This document shows positions 26,466 through 34,828 of a stretch of DNA of 37,918 nucleotides, piece by piece. The notes beneath the pieces are model-generated. The model was not told where the DNA came from and searched no databases. It saw nothing but the letters and a program-made list of their open reading frames with translations. The DNA is taken from NCBI GenBank assembly GCA_000648925.1, contig JFHF01000064.1, forward strand, positions 1 to 37,918, given 5' to 3'. Both the position numbers and the translations under genes were made by a program. Positions within the stretch are counted from its first letter, which is position 1. Each line of letters opens with the position of its first letter. Source of the stretch: Caballeronia jiangsuensis (GTDB lineage Bacteria; Pseudomonadota; Gammaproteobacteria; Burkholderiales; Burkholderiaceae).

Positions 26466-27593
26466 CTACTGCCCCAGCAGATTCTTCAGCGCGTTGCCGA
26501 TTCCCCGCACCGTATCGCCCGCGCCCCGCGCGACGCCTTCCGCGCTCACGCCGAGGACTTTCGCGAAGCCCGCCGCAAGCTTCTTCGACAGACTTTCACT
26601 CAGCGAAAACTTCGGATCGCGCAAATCGCCGTCGAGCACGAAATCGAGCTTGATCTGCTCCTTGCGGTCCTTCAGCGCGGCGATCGCGGCTTTGGTCGGA
26701 ATCGAGAGAAAGGTGTCGAGCGGATTGCCCGCGTCGCTGATCTGCAAGTGATTCAGCGTCAGCGTGCCGGGCGCGTGAATGCGGTAATCCTTCACGGTCG
26801 CATCGATCGACAAATCGATCGTGCCGCCCGTCACCGCCGCCTTCGCGCCGGCCTTCTTGAGCAGATACGGATCGAGCGTCGCGACATCGACGTTGCGCAA
26901 TGTCACGCGCGTCTGGGAATCCTTGTTCGCGATGACCATCCAGCCCGCCCACGTCACATTGCCCGTATGCGACGGGCCTTTGATCGAACCGGTCATCGAA
27001 AGCTCGGTGCGGTCGGTGAGGGCAGGCAGATGAATGTGATCGACCGTGGCGCGCGCATCGCCGATCAGCACGCGGTACGGCGGGTTCTGCACCGAGCCGT
27101 CGAAGAACTCCATCGAGCCACGCTCGAACGACACGCGATCGATGAGCTTTTCCTCGCGCGCATGTTCCTCGCGCTCCTTGCTGTCGGGCGTGGCGTTGGC
27201 TTCCTGCGCGGTTTCCCTGAGCCCAGGCAGGATGCGCACGCGGCCATCGGCGGAACGGACGATCGACAGATAGTAGTTGTCCACGCTCACGCTGCGCAGA
27301 TGAATCGGCTTCGATATGAGCGAATGCATGTCGATATCGAGCACGATGCGTTCTGCGCGCATGGCGTCGCTCGCCGGCCAGTCTTTCGGGCCGCGCAGGC
27401 GCACGCGCGAGAGCGTCACGTGACCGAAACCGACGTCGATTTCTTCCACCGAACCGTTCGGGCCGAGCGTCTCGATGATGCGCTCTTTGATCTGATGCAC
27501 GGCGATCAGCCAGCCGCCGACCGCCACGACGGCGAGCGCCACGACGATTCCGATTGCCCAAAGCGCCCCCCGCCTCGCGCTCGATCCCGCCAT
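26466..27593 (-). CDS. DUF748 / AsmA-like envelope protein
   Basis: The 375-residue protein has a single N-terminal membrane helix (ALWAIGIVVALAVVAVGGWL, about 10-29) and a long beta-rich part exposed to the periplasm with repeats of the DUF748/AsmA kind, such as VSVDNYYLSIVRSADGRVRI. The C-terminus is a helical tail rich in Gly and Lys. Related proteins are thought to bridge or move lipids across the envelope, but this member's role is unknown. The start at 27593 has GGGAGA upstream. It lies downstream of ettA behind a terminator, so it is probably read on its own. Confidence 0.72.
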   Translation of the reverse strand: MAGSSARRGALWAIGIVVALAVVAVGGWLIAVHQIKERIIETLGPNGSVEEIDVGFGHVTLSRVRLRGPKDWPASDAMRAERIVLDIDMHSLISKPIHLRSVSVDNYYLSIVRSADGRVRILPGLRETAQEANATPDSKEREEHAREEKLIDRVSFERGSMEFFDGSVQNPPYRVLIGDARATVDHIHLPALTDRTELSMTGSIKGPSHTGNVTWAGWMVIANKDSQTRVTLRNVDVATLDPYLLKKAGAKAAVTGGTIDLSIDATVKDYRIHAPGTLTLNHLQISDAGNPLDTFLSIPTKAAIAALKDRKEQIKLDFVLDGDLRDPKFSLSESLSKKLAAGFAKVLGVSAEGVARGAGDTVRGIGNALKNLLGQ

Positions 27594-27642
27594 CTTCGTG
27601 TGTCTCCCGTGTCGGCTTTTCGGAAAGTGCCGCTCGAAAATG

Positions 27643-27678
27643 AAAGTGGCGACTGCGTCCTACACAGTCGCCACTTTT
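27643..27678. terminator. Terminator between ettA and the DUF748 gene
   Basis: AAAGTGGCGACTG (27643-27655) and CAGTCGCCACTTT (27665-27677) form a perfect 13-bp stem with a 9-nt loop. T-rich sequence follows on the minus strand, so it should end the ettA transcript (stop at 27742). Confidence 0.85.
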
Positions 27679-27741
27679 ATACCTGACGTCGGTGCGCGCG
27701 CCCGCATTGGCGCGCGGTAAATAATCAGATGTTTGACGCGC

Positions 27742-29409
27742 TCAACGCGTGATCGGCTTGTAGCGCAGACGCTTCGGTTTCGCGGCTTCTTCGCCGAGGC
27801 GCGTGCGCTTGTCGGCTTCGTATTCCTGGTAGTTGCCGTCGAAGAACTCGACATGCGAATCGCCTTCGAACGCGAGGATGTGAGTCGCGATGCGGTCGAG
27901 GAACCAGCGATCGTGCGAGATCACCATCACCGAGCCGGCGAATTCCAGCAACGCGTCTTCGAGCGCGCGCAGCGTTTCGACGTCGAGGTCGTTCGACGGT
28001 TCGTCGAGCAGCAGCATGTTGCCGCCGGCGATGAGCGTCTTCGCCAGATGCAGACGACCGCGTTCACCGCCCGACAGGTTGCCGACAAGCTTCTGCTGAT
28101 CGCCACCCTTGAAGTTGAATCGGCCGATATACGCGCGCGACGGCGTTTCGTACTTGCCGACCGTGAGCACGTCAGCGCCGCCGGAGATTTCCTCGAACAC
28201 GGTTTTATCGGCAGCGAGCGCGTCGCGGCTTTGATCCACATAGGCGAGCTTGACGGTCGGTCCCTTGACGATCTCGCCCGAATCCGGCTGCTCCTTGCCG
28301 GTCAGCATGCGAAAGAGCGTCGACTTGCCGGCGCCGTTCGGCCCGATGATGCCGACGATCGCGCCCGCCGGAATCTTCATGCTGAGATTGTCGATGAGCA
28401 GACGATCGCCGTATGCCTTGCTGACGTTCTTGAACTCGATGACCTCATTGCCCAGTCGATCGCCGACCGGAATGAAGATTTCCTGCGTTTCGTTGCGCTT
28501 CTGGTATTCTTGGCTGTTGAGTTCCTCGAAACGCGCGATACGCGCCTTCGATTTCGCCTGACGGCCCTTCGGGTTCTGGCGCACCCATTCGAGTTCCTTC
28601 TTGATCGCCTTCTGGCGCGCGGATTCGCTCGCTTCTTCCTGCTTCAGGCGTTCTTCCTTCTGATCGAGCCAGCTCGAATAGTTGCCCTTCCACGGAATGC
28701 CGTGACCGCGGTCGAGTTCGAGAATCCATTCGGCGGCGTTATCGAGGAAGTAGCGATCGTGCGTCACCGCGACGACGGTGCCCGGATAGCGCGTGAGGAA
28801 CTGCTCGAGCCATTCGACGGATTCGGCGTCGAGGTGGTTGGTGGGTTCGTCGAGCAGCAGCATGTCGGGCTTTTGCAGCAGCAGCTTGCACAGCGCGACG
28901 CGGCGCTTTTCCCCGCCCGACAGATGTTCGATCTTGGCGTCCCATGCCGGCAGGCGCAGCGCGTCGGCGGCGACTTCGAGCTGTTGTTCGGGGCTGCCGC
29001 CATCGCTCGTCGAGAGAATCGCTTCGTACTTCGCCTGCTCGGCGGCGAGCGCGTCGAAGTCGGCGTCGGGCTCGGCATAGGCGGCGTAGATTTCGTCGAG
29101 CTTCTTTTGCGCCTGGAAGACATCGCCGAGACCTTCCTCGACAGCCTGACGCACGGTCTGTTGCGGATCCAGTTGCGGTTCCTGCGGCAGATAACCGATG
29201 TTCAGGTTCGGCATCGGCGTGGCTTCGCCTTCGATGTCCTTATCGACGCCCGCCATGATCCTGATGAGCGTCGACTTGCCGGAACCGTTCAGCCCGAGCA
29301 GACCGATTTTCGCGCCGGGGAAGAACGAGAGGGAGATGTCTTTCAGGATCTGACGCTTCGGCGGGACGATCTTGCCGACGCGGTTCATGGTGAAGACGTA
29401 TTGGGCCAT
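27742..29409 (-). CDS. ettA: Energy-dependent translational throttle protein EttA (ABC-F)
   Basis: The 555-residue protein has two ABC ATPase domains and no membrane part. Walker A motifs are GLNGSGKST and GPNGAGKST, signatures LSGGEKRR and LSGGERGR, and Walker B LLLDEPTNHLD and LLLDEPSNDLD. Between them lies a long charged linker (SWLDQKEERLKQEEASES region) that reaches into the ribosome. EttA binds the E site and gates the first elongation steps according to ATP/ADP. Length and motifs match E. coli EttA (555). It is followed by a strong terminator. Confidence 0.95.
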   Translation of the reverse strand: MAQYVFTMNRVGKIVPPKRQILKDISLSFFPGAKIGLLGLNGSGKSTLIRIMAGVDKDIEGEATPMPNLNIGYLPQEPQLDPQQTVRQAVEEGLGDVFQAQKKLDEIYAAYAEPDADFDALAAEQAKYEAILSTSDGGSPEQQLEVAADALRLPAWDAKIEHLSGGEKRRVALCKLLLQKPDMLLLDEPTNHLDAESVEWLEQFLTRYPGTVVAVTHDRYFLDNAAEWILELDRGHGIPWKGNYSSWLDQKEERLKQEEASESARQKAIKKELEWVRQNPKGRQAKSKARIARFEELNSQEYQKRNETQEIFIPVGDRLGNEVIEFKNVSKAYGDRLLIDNLSMKIPAGAIVGIIGPNGAGKSTLFRMLTGKEQPDSGEIVKGPTVKLAYVDQSRDALAADKTVFEEISGGADVLTVGKYETPSRAYIGRFNFKGGDQQKLVGNLSGGERGRLHLAKTLIAGGNMLLLDEPSNDLDVETLRALEDALLEFAGSVMVISHDRWFLDRIATHILAFEGDSHVEFFDGNYQEYEADKRTRLGEEAAKPKRLRYKPITR

Positions 29410-29553
29410 GTTGTCCGTGATTGATTGAGGGTATGAACGCGGCGCGTCCGAGTCGGCGCGCGAGGATGTCCGGTCGCGCGGTTTCGCGCGTTCCCGCCGC
29501 TGCGCCTGGCGCGGGCGGGATCAAATGGCATTGTACTTCGCGGTGCGTTTCCG

Positions 29554-29874
29554 TCACTCCCAGCTCGCCACGCCGCCGTGGCGGGAGCATGTGCCGCTGT
29601 GGTGTTGGCTGAAGCTGTAGGAGCCGTCGCGGCATTGGGCCGTTGCGCCCGCGGGGACGGTGCCAGAGCGCGTGTGTGCGGGTGAATGGACGATGTTGCC
29701 GTCGTGATTGACGTAGTGGCCGTGGTTGTCGAGGTCGGATTCGTCGGGTTGCGGCTGATAGTGGTATTGGTCGACGCGATAGGCGAAGGCGCCCGGTGTC
29801 AAAACGACGCTCGCCGCGATCAGCGCGGTGACCGCGAACGCACGCAGCACGCGTATCGATGCGTGTCGCTTCAT
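29554..29874 (-). CDS. Secreted DUF3761 protein
   Basis: About 106 residues with a clear signal peptide (MKRHASIRVLRAFAVTALIA, then ASVVLTPGAFA, likely cut before YRVDQ). The mature part ends in CRDGSYSFSQHHSGTCSRHG, then GVASWE, the hallmark of DUF3761, with two Cys that could form a disulphide. The function is unknown and the product should be periplasmic or secreted. The ATG at 29874 is preferred over 29901 because it places the basic n-region of the signal peptide correctly. Confidence 0.82.
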   Translation of the reverse strand: MKRHASIRVLRAFAVTALIAASVVLTPGAFAYRVDQYHYQPQPDESDLDNHGHYVNHDGNIVHSPAHTRSGTVPAGATAQCRDGSYSFSQHHSGTCSRHGGVASWE

Positions 29875-29933
29875 CTTCTTGTTCTCTCTCGTTGTTGTCA
29901 TTTATCGCGCATCGCTGCGCTGCCTCATCCGCG

Positions 29934-29972
29934 CAAGAAAAAAGCGGAGTCCCTTTATCGGGTACTCCGCTT
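29934..29972 (-). terminator. Rho-independent terminator at the island boundary
   Basis: AAGCGGAGT (29942-29950) pairs with ACTCCGCTT (29964-29972), with an inner CCC/GGG pair and a short loop. On the minus strand six T residues follow. No intact gene lies directly upstream on that strand, so it may once have served a gene cut off by the island, or it may end the PGN_0703 transcript. Confidence 0.65.
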
Positions 29973-30158
29973 CGCGAGGCAAGCAGCTGTGACTGTTCTT
30001 GACGCTTAGACGTTAAACGGTAAAGCCTCCCGGGAGAGCCTTGTGCTTTCTGGAGAGAGGGTTCTTCGATCCTGCGCGATGCCCCTCAATATGCCCCCAC
30101 TTCGAGTGAATGGGGGCGAACATTGGCGGACGATGCAGTAGTTCTGTCCCGGCGTAAT
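29973..30158. other. Probable island boundary region
   Basis: This 186-bp stretch between core genes and the defence genes holds no intact gene. It carries ATGCCCCTC and ATGCCCCCA in tandem (about 30079-30100) and then a hairpin of CCCCCA and TGGGGG. Similar ATGCCCCC repeats are, to my recollection, common beside tyrosine-recombinase integration modules. No integrase or tRNA is seen here, so the boundary is inferred mainly from the change in base composition and gene content. Confidence 0.3.
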
Positions 30159-31154
30159 TTAGCCGACGACACTATCCTCGGCGTTGATCCTCTGCCCGAA
30201 AATCGTCCGTTCGACACGCTCGAAGTCGAGGTAACGGTGATGGAACGCAGAGGCAGTTTCTTCGTCGCCCATTGCGCGCAATGTCTCGACGCAGTCCTCC
30301 AAGGTCACGGGTTGAAACTTGATGGTCTCTGGGCCGTGGGGCGCTAGCTGCCGTTGGTAGGCGTTCACCGCTCCCGTGCAATGAACATTCTGCCTCGGAT
30401 GCATCAGGACATACCGGCCTGAGCTGTACGCACCATTCTCGATCATGCTGTGGCAGAGCAAATGCTCCCTCCACAATTGCTGCAATGGACTTGCACGAAG
30501 CGCTAGCGCATCGGGATCGTTGTAAATTCCTGAGCTTCTGGAAAGCTGGGCGTAGCGTTTGCGCAGCGTCAGCAGAGGTTCCGTCATTGTTTCGGTGTAC
30601 TTCACCTCGATTGCGATAAACCCATTGCCGCCCTGAATCGTGGTGCAGGGGATAAAGACATCAAACGCGGTGTAGTCGTTCGTATAGGCGGGCTTGCCTC
30701 GACCCGGTGAGTGCTCGAAGTAGATCCCATCTATGGATTCCACGTAGTCCGCGAAAAGGCGGCGAAAGAAGCGATTCCCTTGCTCGATATCAAGCTTCAT
30801 CGCACCGAACAGGTTGAAGCAAAGCGGTTGGCTTGATAACAGATTCTTCCAAAGGCGCTCCTGTTCGATTATTGCGCCGATCTCGCAATATACGGACTCG
30901 CGTAAAGCGAGTTGTGCGATGGCGGGAGACAGAAAGTTTCCACCGGCTTCGGCGCTTTTGGTATCAAGTCGACTGCCCAATCTGTACCGTTTGCCTTTGG
31001 CGTTGCGGTGGGTGCCGATGGATAACCCCTTTTCCTCGCGCCATAGCGCTTGCAAAAGACGAGCCGCAGCCATGAATCGGCTGTCGCTCGGCTCATAAAC
31101 CTTGTGGACCTTCAGGATGCTTATTGGGACAAGGGGAGGGCGATTGTGTTGCAT
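30159..31154 (-). CDS. PGN_0703-family putative restriction endonuclease
   Basis: The 331-residue protein matches the PGN_0703-type putative restriction enzymes. LLSSQPLCFNLFGAMK (105-120) is a family hallmark, and the nuclease core has E147 (YFEHSPGRG), D165 (AFDVFIPC) and E183-V-K185 (IAIEVKYTE), a PD-(D/E)XK arrangement. It should cut DNA in the cytosol; its recognition site and partner methylase are unknown, and no methylase lies beside it here. AAGGAG sits 5 nt before the ATG at 31154, an ideal ribosome binding site, but it is buried in a stem-loop. Codons are less GC-rich than in the core genes. Confidence 0.8.
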   Translation of the reverse strand: MQHNRPPLVPISILKVHKVYEPSDSRFMAAARLLQALWREEKGLSIGTHRNAKGKRYRLGSRLDTKSAEAGGNFLSPAIAQLALRESVYCEIGAIIEQERLWKNLLSSQPLCFNLFGAMKLDIEQGNRFFRRLFADYVESIDGIYFEHSPGRGKPAYTNDYTAFDVFIPCTTIQGGNGFIAIEVKYTETMTEPLLTLRKRYAQLSRSSGIYNDPDALALRASPLQQLWREHLLCHSMIENGAYSSGRYVLMHPRQNVHCTGAVNAYQRQLAPHGPETIKFQPVTLEDCVETLRAMGDEETASAFHHRYLDFERVERTIFGQRINAEDSVVG

Positions 31155-31157
31155 GGA

Positions 31158-31202
31158 ATCTCCTTAGAAAGCAGGGCCGACAACGGCCCTCGCAAGGAGA
31201 TT
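31158..31202 (-). promoter_or_regulatory. Stem-loop hiding the ribosome binding site of the PGN_0703 gene
   Basis: In the minus-strand transcript AATCTCCTT (31202-31194) is exactly complementary to AAGGAGATT (31166-31158), which holds the whole Shine-Dalgarno sequence. Between them AGGGCCG and CGGCCCT form a second 7-bp stem with a 4-nt loop. The two stems are joined by an internal loop of 3 and 7 nt. Folded, this RNA would block initiation at 31154. Confidence 0.6.
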
Positions 31203-31205
31203 TAG

Positions 31206-31295
31206 TTAGCTACCGCCGCGATCACGTTTTGGGCGACAGACTACGTGCTTTGCCACTTCTGGAGACCCTGCGTTGTTGCTGGCGAAGGTAGTCAC
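31206..31295 (-). CDS. Possible 29-codon leader peptide
   Basis: A frame starting GTG at 31295, with AGGA 9 nt upstream, encodes 29 residues beginning MTTFASNNAGSPEVAK and ends at 31206, only 3 nt before the stem-loop that hides the next gene's ribosome binding site. It has no known relatives that I recognise. A ribosome stopping there would cover the left arm of the stem-loop, so the frame could act in cis. It may instead be a decayed remnant. Confidence 0.25.
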   Translation of the reverse strand: MTTFASNNAGSPEVAKHVVCRPKRDRGGS

Positions 31296-31641
31296 ATAGA
31301 AACGTCCTCAACTACCTGTCGTTGATGACGCCGTACTCGAAGACCGTTCCTCATCGCCCGGATCGCCCGGCGGTCTATGGGCAACCTGTGCAAGATTCGC
31401 AATATGTTGGTCGTGATCCGCAGTCACAAAGGATGGTGCTTGTTATCCCTCAGTGCGTGGAAAAGACCGCTGATCGCGGTTATGTCGAGGACCCAAAGGC
31501 TTGCTGCCTTGTCTGCCGCGCGTCCGAGTAGGCACATGGAATTTTTTTCGGGATTATCTGGCGGCCGCATACGGTGAAACGCCGCCAACGTGGCCTGCCG
31601 GTTTATCGAGATAGAATTGTGCAATCTTCACCGGAGAGCAC
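31296..31641. other. Intergenic region between the two divergent nuclease genes
   Basis: No recognisable gene lies here. Short open frames on both strands resemble nothing known and lack good ribosome binding sites. A TAGAAT box at 31612-31617 could be a -10 element for the plus-strand nuclease gene, but no good -35 partner is present. Base composition is clearly lower in GC than in the core. Confidence 0.4.
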
Positions 31642-32253
31642 ATGGAATACACGCCAGAAGAAATCCAACGATTGGCTATTGCCGAAAAATCGGCCGACGA
31701 TGTTCGTACATTGGACGCCCCGGCCCTCATCCGTCGCTTGCCCCTCGTCGATCGTAAATCAAGCAGTGACGGGCTTCTAATGGTTACGCCGCAAATTGCT
31801 CTGCCGTTGTGGATACCGATCAATCAGGCGATGAAGTTCGGTACAGAGACGATTACGGCTGTTCAGTATTTCCGACAGGTTATTGAGCGCGGTGACATGA
31901 TAGACGCAGTGGTCGCCCCTGCAATCAATAATGTTGTGCCTGTGCAGTTGTACTGGATTCGTATTGAGTACGTTGGCACGCGGTCAGAGGCTGGCAGCTT
32001 CAGCGAGAAAGATGACGGCCTGTTCGCGATGTGGACGAAGAGTGGCGAGAAGGCTGAACGTGTGGTTGCGCGCGTACTTCGTGACACGTTCGGTCATTCC
32101 TTTCCTGCGGACAGATATCAATCCCCCGGGTTCTTTGAGATTCGATACCAAGATAAGAAGATACGCAAGCCGGATATGACCTGCTTAGCCTGCGGCTTGA
32201 CCTTCGAGGTCAAGAAGCGTAATAGGGACACTCATTTTCGTCCGTCGCATAGC

Positions 32254-32260
32254 AACAGCA
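32254..32260. repeat. Left target-site duplication of the IS21-family element
   Basis: AACAGCA directly before the TG end of the element is repeated directly after its CA end at 35148-35154. Seven bases is within the 4-8 bp usual for IS21. Confidence 0.9.
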
Positions 32261-32308
32261 TGCCGCGCGTCAAACAAGGTGAGAGCCGTGCGTCAATCAA
32301 GATGAGAG
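32261..32308 (+). repeat. Left-end transposase-binding repeats of the IS21 element
   Basis: Two tandem copies of a unit of about 24 bp, each ending in TGAGAG: the first at 32261-32285, the second at 32286-32308 with GCGTCAATCAAGATGAGAG. They mirror the units at the right end and are likely IstA binding sites. Confidence 0.75.
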
Positions 32309-32313
32309 TAATA

Positions 32314-32362
32314 GCGTTGCGGCAGCGGTGGAGGGCGTAGCCCGGAATCGCTGCCGCAACGC
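32314..32362 (+). promoter_or_regulatory. Strong hairpin between the IS left end and istA
   Basis: GCGTTGCGGCAGCG (32314-32327) and its exact reverse complement (32349-32362) form a 14-bp stem, and the loop holds an inner GGGC/GCCC stem. No T tract follows. Such a structure could shield istA from outside transcripts. It also contains the stop codon of the chimeric nuclease frame. Confidence 0.6.
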
Positions 32363-32458
32363 CGCGCCGAGGAGTCTGCCCCGCTGCCGGGGTGCCTTAT
32401 CGGTGGTCGCGGTAAATCGGGTATGAACAGGCCTTTCGTGTAGCGAACGGAGGCTGCG

Positions 32459-33973
32459 TTGCCCGGCCGACACATCAACGACCATCAGATGAGGCTCTAC
32501 ATGAAGTACAGACTCAAGGAAGGACCGGCTCAAGCGGCTGCGCGCGCCGGGTTCAGCGCCGCCACGGGGTATCGCATCGATCAGGACCGGCGACTGCCAT
32601 CACAGAAGAAGGCGCCACGTGCGCGTCGTCGTCCCGATCCCTTGGCGGCAATCTTCGACACCGAGATCGTGCCGCTGCTCCAGTCTGCTCCCGGCATTCG
32701 ACCGATAGCCGTGCTGGACGAGATGCTTCGGCGCCATCCCGACCTCCCGGGCAACGTGCGCCGCACTCTGGAGCGCCGTATTCGCGACTGGCGTGCACTC
32801 CATGGCGAGGAGCATGACGTTATGTTCCGTCAAGTACACGAACCCGGTCATCTCGGATTGTCCGACTTCACCGAAATGGACAGCCTAAGCATTACCGTAG
32901 CGGGCGTCGCGCTTGACCACCGCCTCTATCACTTCCGGCTGGCGTGCTCGGGCTTCGAGCACGCTCACGTCATTCTCGGCGGCGAGAGCTATGTCGCGCT
33001 GGCTGAAGGGCTGCAGAACGCCATTTGGGCACTTGGGGGCGCGCCGCGCGAACACCGCAGCGACAGCCTGTCGGCGGCGTTCCGCAATCTCGATGCCGAC
33101 GCGCGCAAGGATCTGACCACGCGTTACGATGCGCTGTGCGCCCACTACGGCATGCAGCCCACACGCAACAACCGTGGCGTTGCCCACGAGAACGGCTCTA
33201 TCGAGAGCCCTCATGGCCACCTCAAGAGCGCGGTGCGTGATGCGTTGCTTCTGCGCGGCAGTCACGACTTCGAGAATCTCGGTTCTTATCGCCGCTTCAT
33301 CGACGAGATTGTCGGTCGAATCAACGCGCGCAACGGCAAACGCATCGAACTCGAGCGGGCACTCCTTCAGCCGCTTCCGGTCCAGCGTACGTCTGATTAC
33401 GAGGAAACGCGCGTGTACGTCACGACCACCTGCGGCTTCGTCCTGCGCAAGGTGTTTTACACCGTCCCGTCACGGTTGATCGGCCATCACCTGCGCGTAC
33501 GGCTGTACGACGACCGGCTGGAACTGTTTCTGGGCGGCACAGCCCTCATGACACTGCAGCGCGGCCGCGCAGGTCCCAACGGCAAGCACGGCCACGTCAT
33601 CAATTACCGGCACGTCATCCACGCGCTGCGCCGCAAGCCCATGGCGCTGCTCAACCTGGTCTACCGAGATCAGATCTTTCCGCGCGAGGCGTATCGATTG
33701 ACCTTCGATCGCCTGCTTGAGCAGCTTGCGCAGCGCCAAGCATGCAGGACCATGGTTGAACTGCTCGGCCTCGCCCACGAGCACAACTGCGAGGCGCAAC
33801 TGGCTCAGGCACTGCAGCAGTGCTTGGACGATGGACAGTTACCCGACCTGGACGCACTGTGTTCTCGTTTCGAAGCAAAGCGCACGAACAGCATGCCGGA
33901 AGTGAATGTCCAACTGGCACCGCTGAGCGACTACGAAGCCCTGCTTGATATGGTAACGGAGGTGACGGCATGA
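32459..33973 (+). CDS. istA: IS21-family transposase IstA
   Basis: The 504-residue protein has an N-terminal helix-turn-helix (about 8-45, LKEGPAQAAARAGFSAATGY) and an rve/DDE integrase core. Likely catalytic acids are D in LGLSDFTEMD, D in EHRSDSLSAA and E in ENGSIESPHGHLK. It cuts and joins the element's ends. The start is TTG at 32459, supported by ACGGAGG about 6 nt upstream. Its final TGA overlaps the istB ATG, the usual coupling in this family. Confidence 0.95.
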   Translation: MPGRHINDHQMRLYMKYRLKEGPAQAAARAGFSAATGYRIDQDRRLPSQKKAPRARRRPDPLAAIFDTEIVPLLQSAPGIRPIAVLDEMLRRHPDLPGNVRRTLERRIRDWRALHGEEHDVMFRQVHEPGHLGLSDFTEMDSLSITVAGVALDHRLYHFRLACSGFEHAHVILGGESYVALAEGLQNAIWALGGAPREHRSDSLSAAFRNLDADARKDLTTRYDALCAHYGMQPTRNNRGVAHENGSIESPHGHLKSAVRDALLLRGSHDFENLGSYRRFIDEIVGRINARNGKRIELERALLQPLPVQRTSDYEETRVYVTTTCGFVLRKVFYTVPSRLIGHHLRVRLYDDRLELFLGGTALMTLQRGRAGPNGKHGHVINYRHVIHALRRKPMALLNLVYRDQIFPREAYRLTFDRLLEQLAQRQACRTMVELLGLAHEHNCEAQLAQALQQCLDDGQLPDLDALCSRFEAKRTNSMPEVNVQLAPLSDYEALLDMVTEVTA

Positions 33974-34821
33974 GCTTCGACATCGACGCCCCACGCCTGT
34001 CGTTGCTGCTCAACGATTTGCGGCTGCCTGCCATCAAGCAGATCTGGTCTAGCTTTGCCGAGCGCTCCGATACGGAAGGCTGGCCAGCGGCACGCCTGCT
34101 GATGGCACTGGCCGAACATGAAATCGCCGAACGCGATCGACGCCGAGTCGAACGTCATCTCAGAGACGCGAAACTGTTACCAGGCAAGACACTGGAGAAC
34201 TTCGATTTCGACGCGGTGCCGATGGTGTCGCGCGCGCACGTCTCCGCGCTTTGCGCGGGCGATGGCTGGTTGCGTAACGGCACCAACCTGATTCTTCTAG
34301 GGCCGAGCGGAGGGGGCAAATCCCACTTGTCGTCGGCGATCGGACTAAGCCTGCTGGAGAAGGGCTGGAAGGTCTTCTTCGCTCGCACTACCGACCTCGT
34401 GCAACGGTTGCAGGTTGCGCGCCGCGAGCTCGCGCTTGAGTCAGCCATCAACCGGCTGGATCGCTTCGACCTGGTCATCCTGGACGATTTCGCATATGTC
34501 AGCAAGGATCAGGCAGAGACGTCGGTGCTGTTCGAGCTCATCAGCGCCAGGTATGAGCGCCGTTCTCTTTGCATAACAGCAAATCAACCATTCGGCGAAT
34601 GGGACAAGGTTTTCCCCGACCGGGCCATGACAGTGGCCGCCGTCGACCGGTTGGTCCATCACTCGACCATCTTTGAGCTCAACGTCGAAAGCTACCGTCG
34701 CCGTACGGCCCTGCAGCGCAAGCAGCACGGACCGGGACGCCCGGCGAGTCGAGCGACACCAAAGAACGTTGGCGTGCCAGCGACACAGGAACATCAGCAC
34801 GGCATCGACCTCACCGAATAA
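33970..34821 (+). CDS. istB: IS21-family helper ATPase IstB
   Basis: The 283-residue AAA+ protein has Walker A GPSGGGKSH near 113-121 and Walker B LVILDDFAY near 168-176, followed by the sensor region ITANQPFGEWDKVFPD. IstB binds ATP and target DNA and helps IstA choose the insertion site. The C-terminal tail (KQHGPGRPASRATPKN) is basic and probably disordered. Its ATG overlaps the istA stop by 4 bp. Full length suggests the pair is functional. Confidence 0.95.
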   Translation: MSFDIDAPRLSLLLNDLRLPAIKQIWSSFAERSDTEGWPAARLLMALAEHEIAERDRRRVERHLRDAKLLPGKTLENFDFDAVPMVSRAHVSALCAGDGWLRNGTNLILLGPSGGGKSHLSSAIGLSLLEKGWKVFFARTTDLVQRLQVARRELALESAINRLDRFDLVILDDFAYVSKDQAETSVLFELISARYERRSLCITANQPFGEWDKVFPDRAMTVAAVDRLVHHSTIFELNVESYRRRTALQRKQHGPGRPASRATPKNVGVPATQEHQHGIDLTE

Positions 34822-34828
34822 CTCGGGG

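Larger units (their letters stand above)
31642..32340 (+). pseudogene. 5' part of an interrupted PD-(D/E)XK-like nuclease gene
   Basis: Codons 1-206 belong to the original gene; the final 26 codons, from 32260 on, are read from the insertion sequence until a chance stop. The original part ends in a nuclease-like core: P177-D178, then E189-V-K191 in TFEVKKRNRD, a spacing of D-x10-E-x-K. A C-x2-C pair (CLAC, 181-184) lies between. The ATG at 31642 has GGAG 7 nt upstream. The family is not one I can name. The C-terminal 69 residues lie beyond the insertion, so this fragment is probably inactive, although the PD-(D/E)XK residues remain. Confidence 0.8.

Noticed and set aside
29973..30120. A tRNA or tmRNA end as the island's attachment site.
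   Set aside because: No T-arm, acceptor stem or CCA end can be drawn on either strand.
31322..31577. Short plus-strand frames between the two nuclease genes.
   Set aside because: No good ribosome binding sites, no recognisable motifs, and competing frames of similar length on both strands.
32261..32340. The last 26 codons of the left nuclease fragment as a native C-terminus.
   Set aside because: They lie wholly inside the left end of the insertion sequence, and the true continuation is found after the right end.
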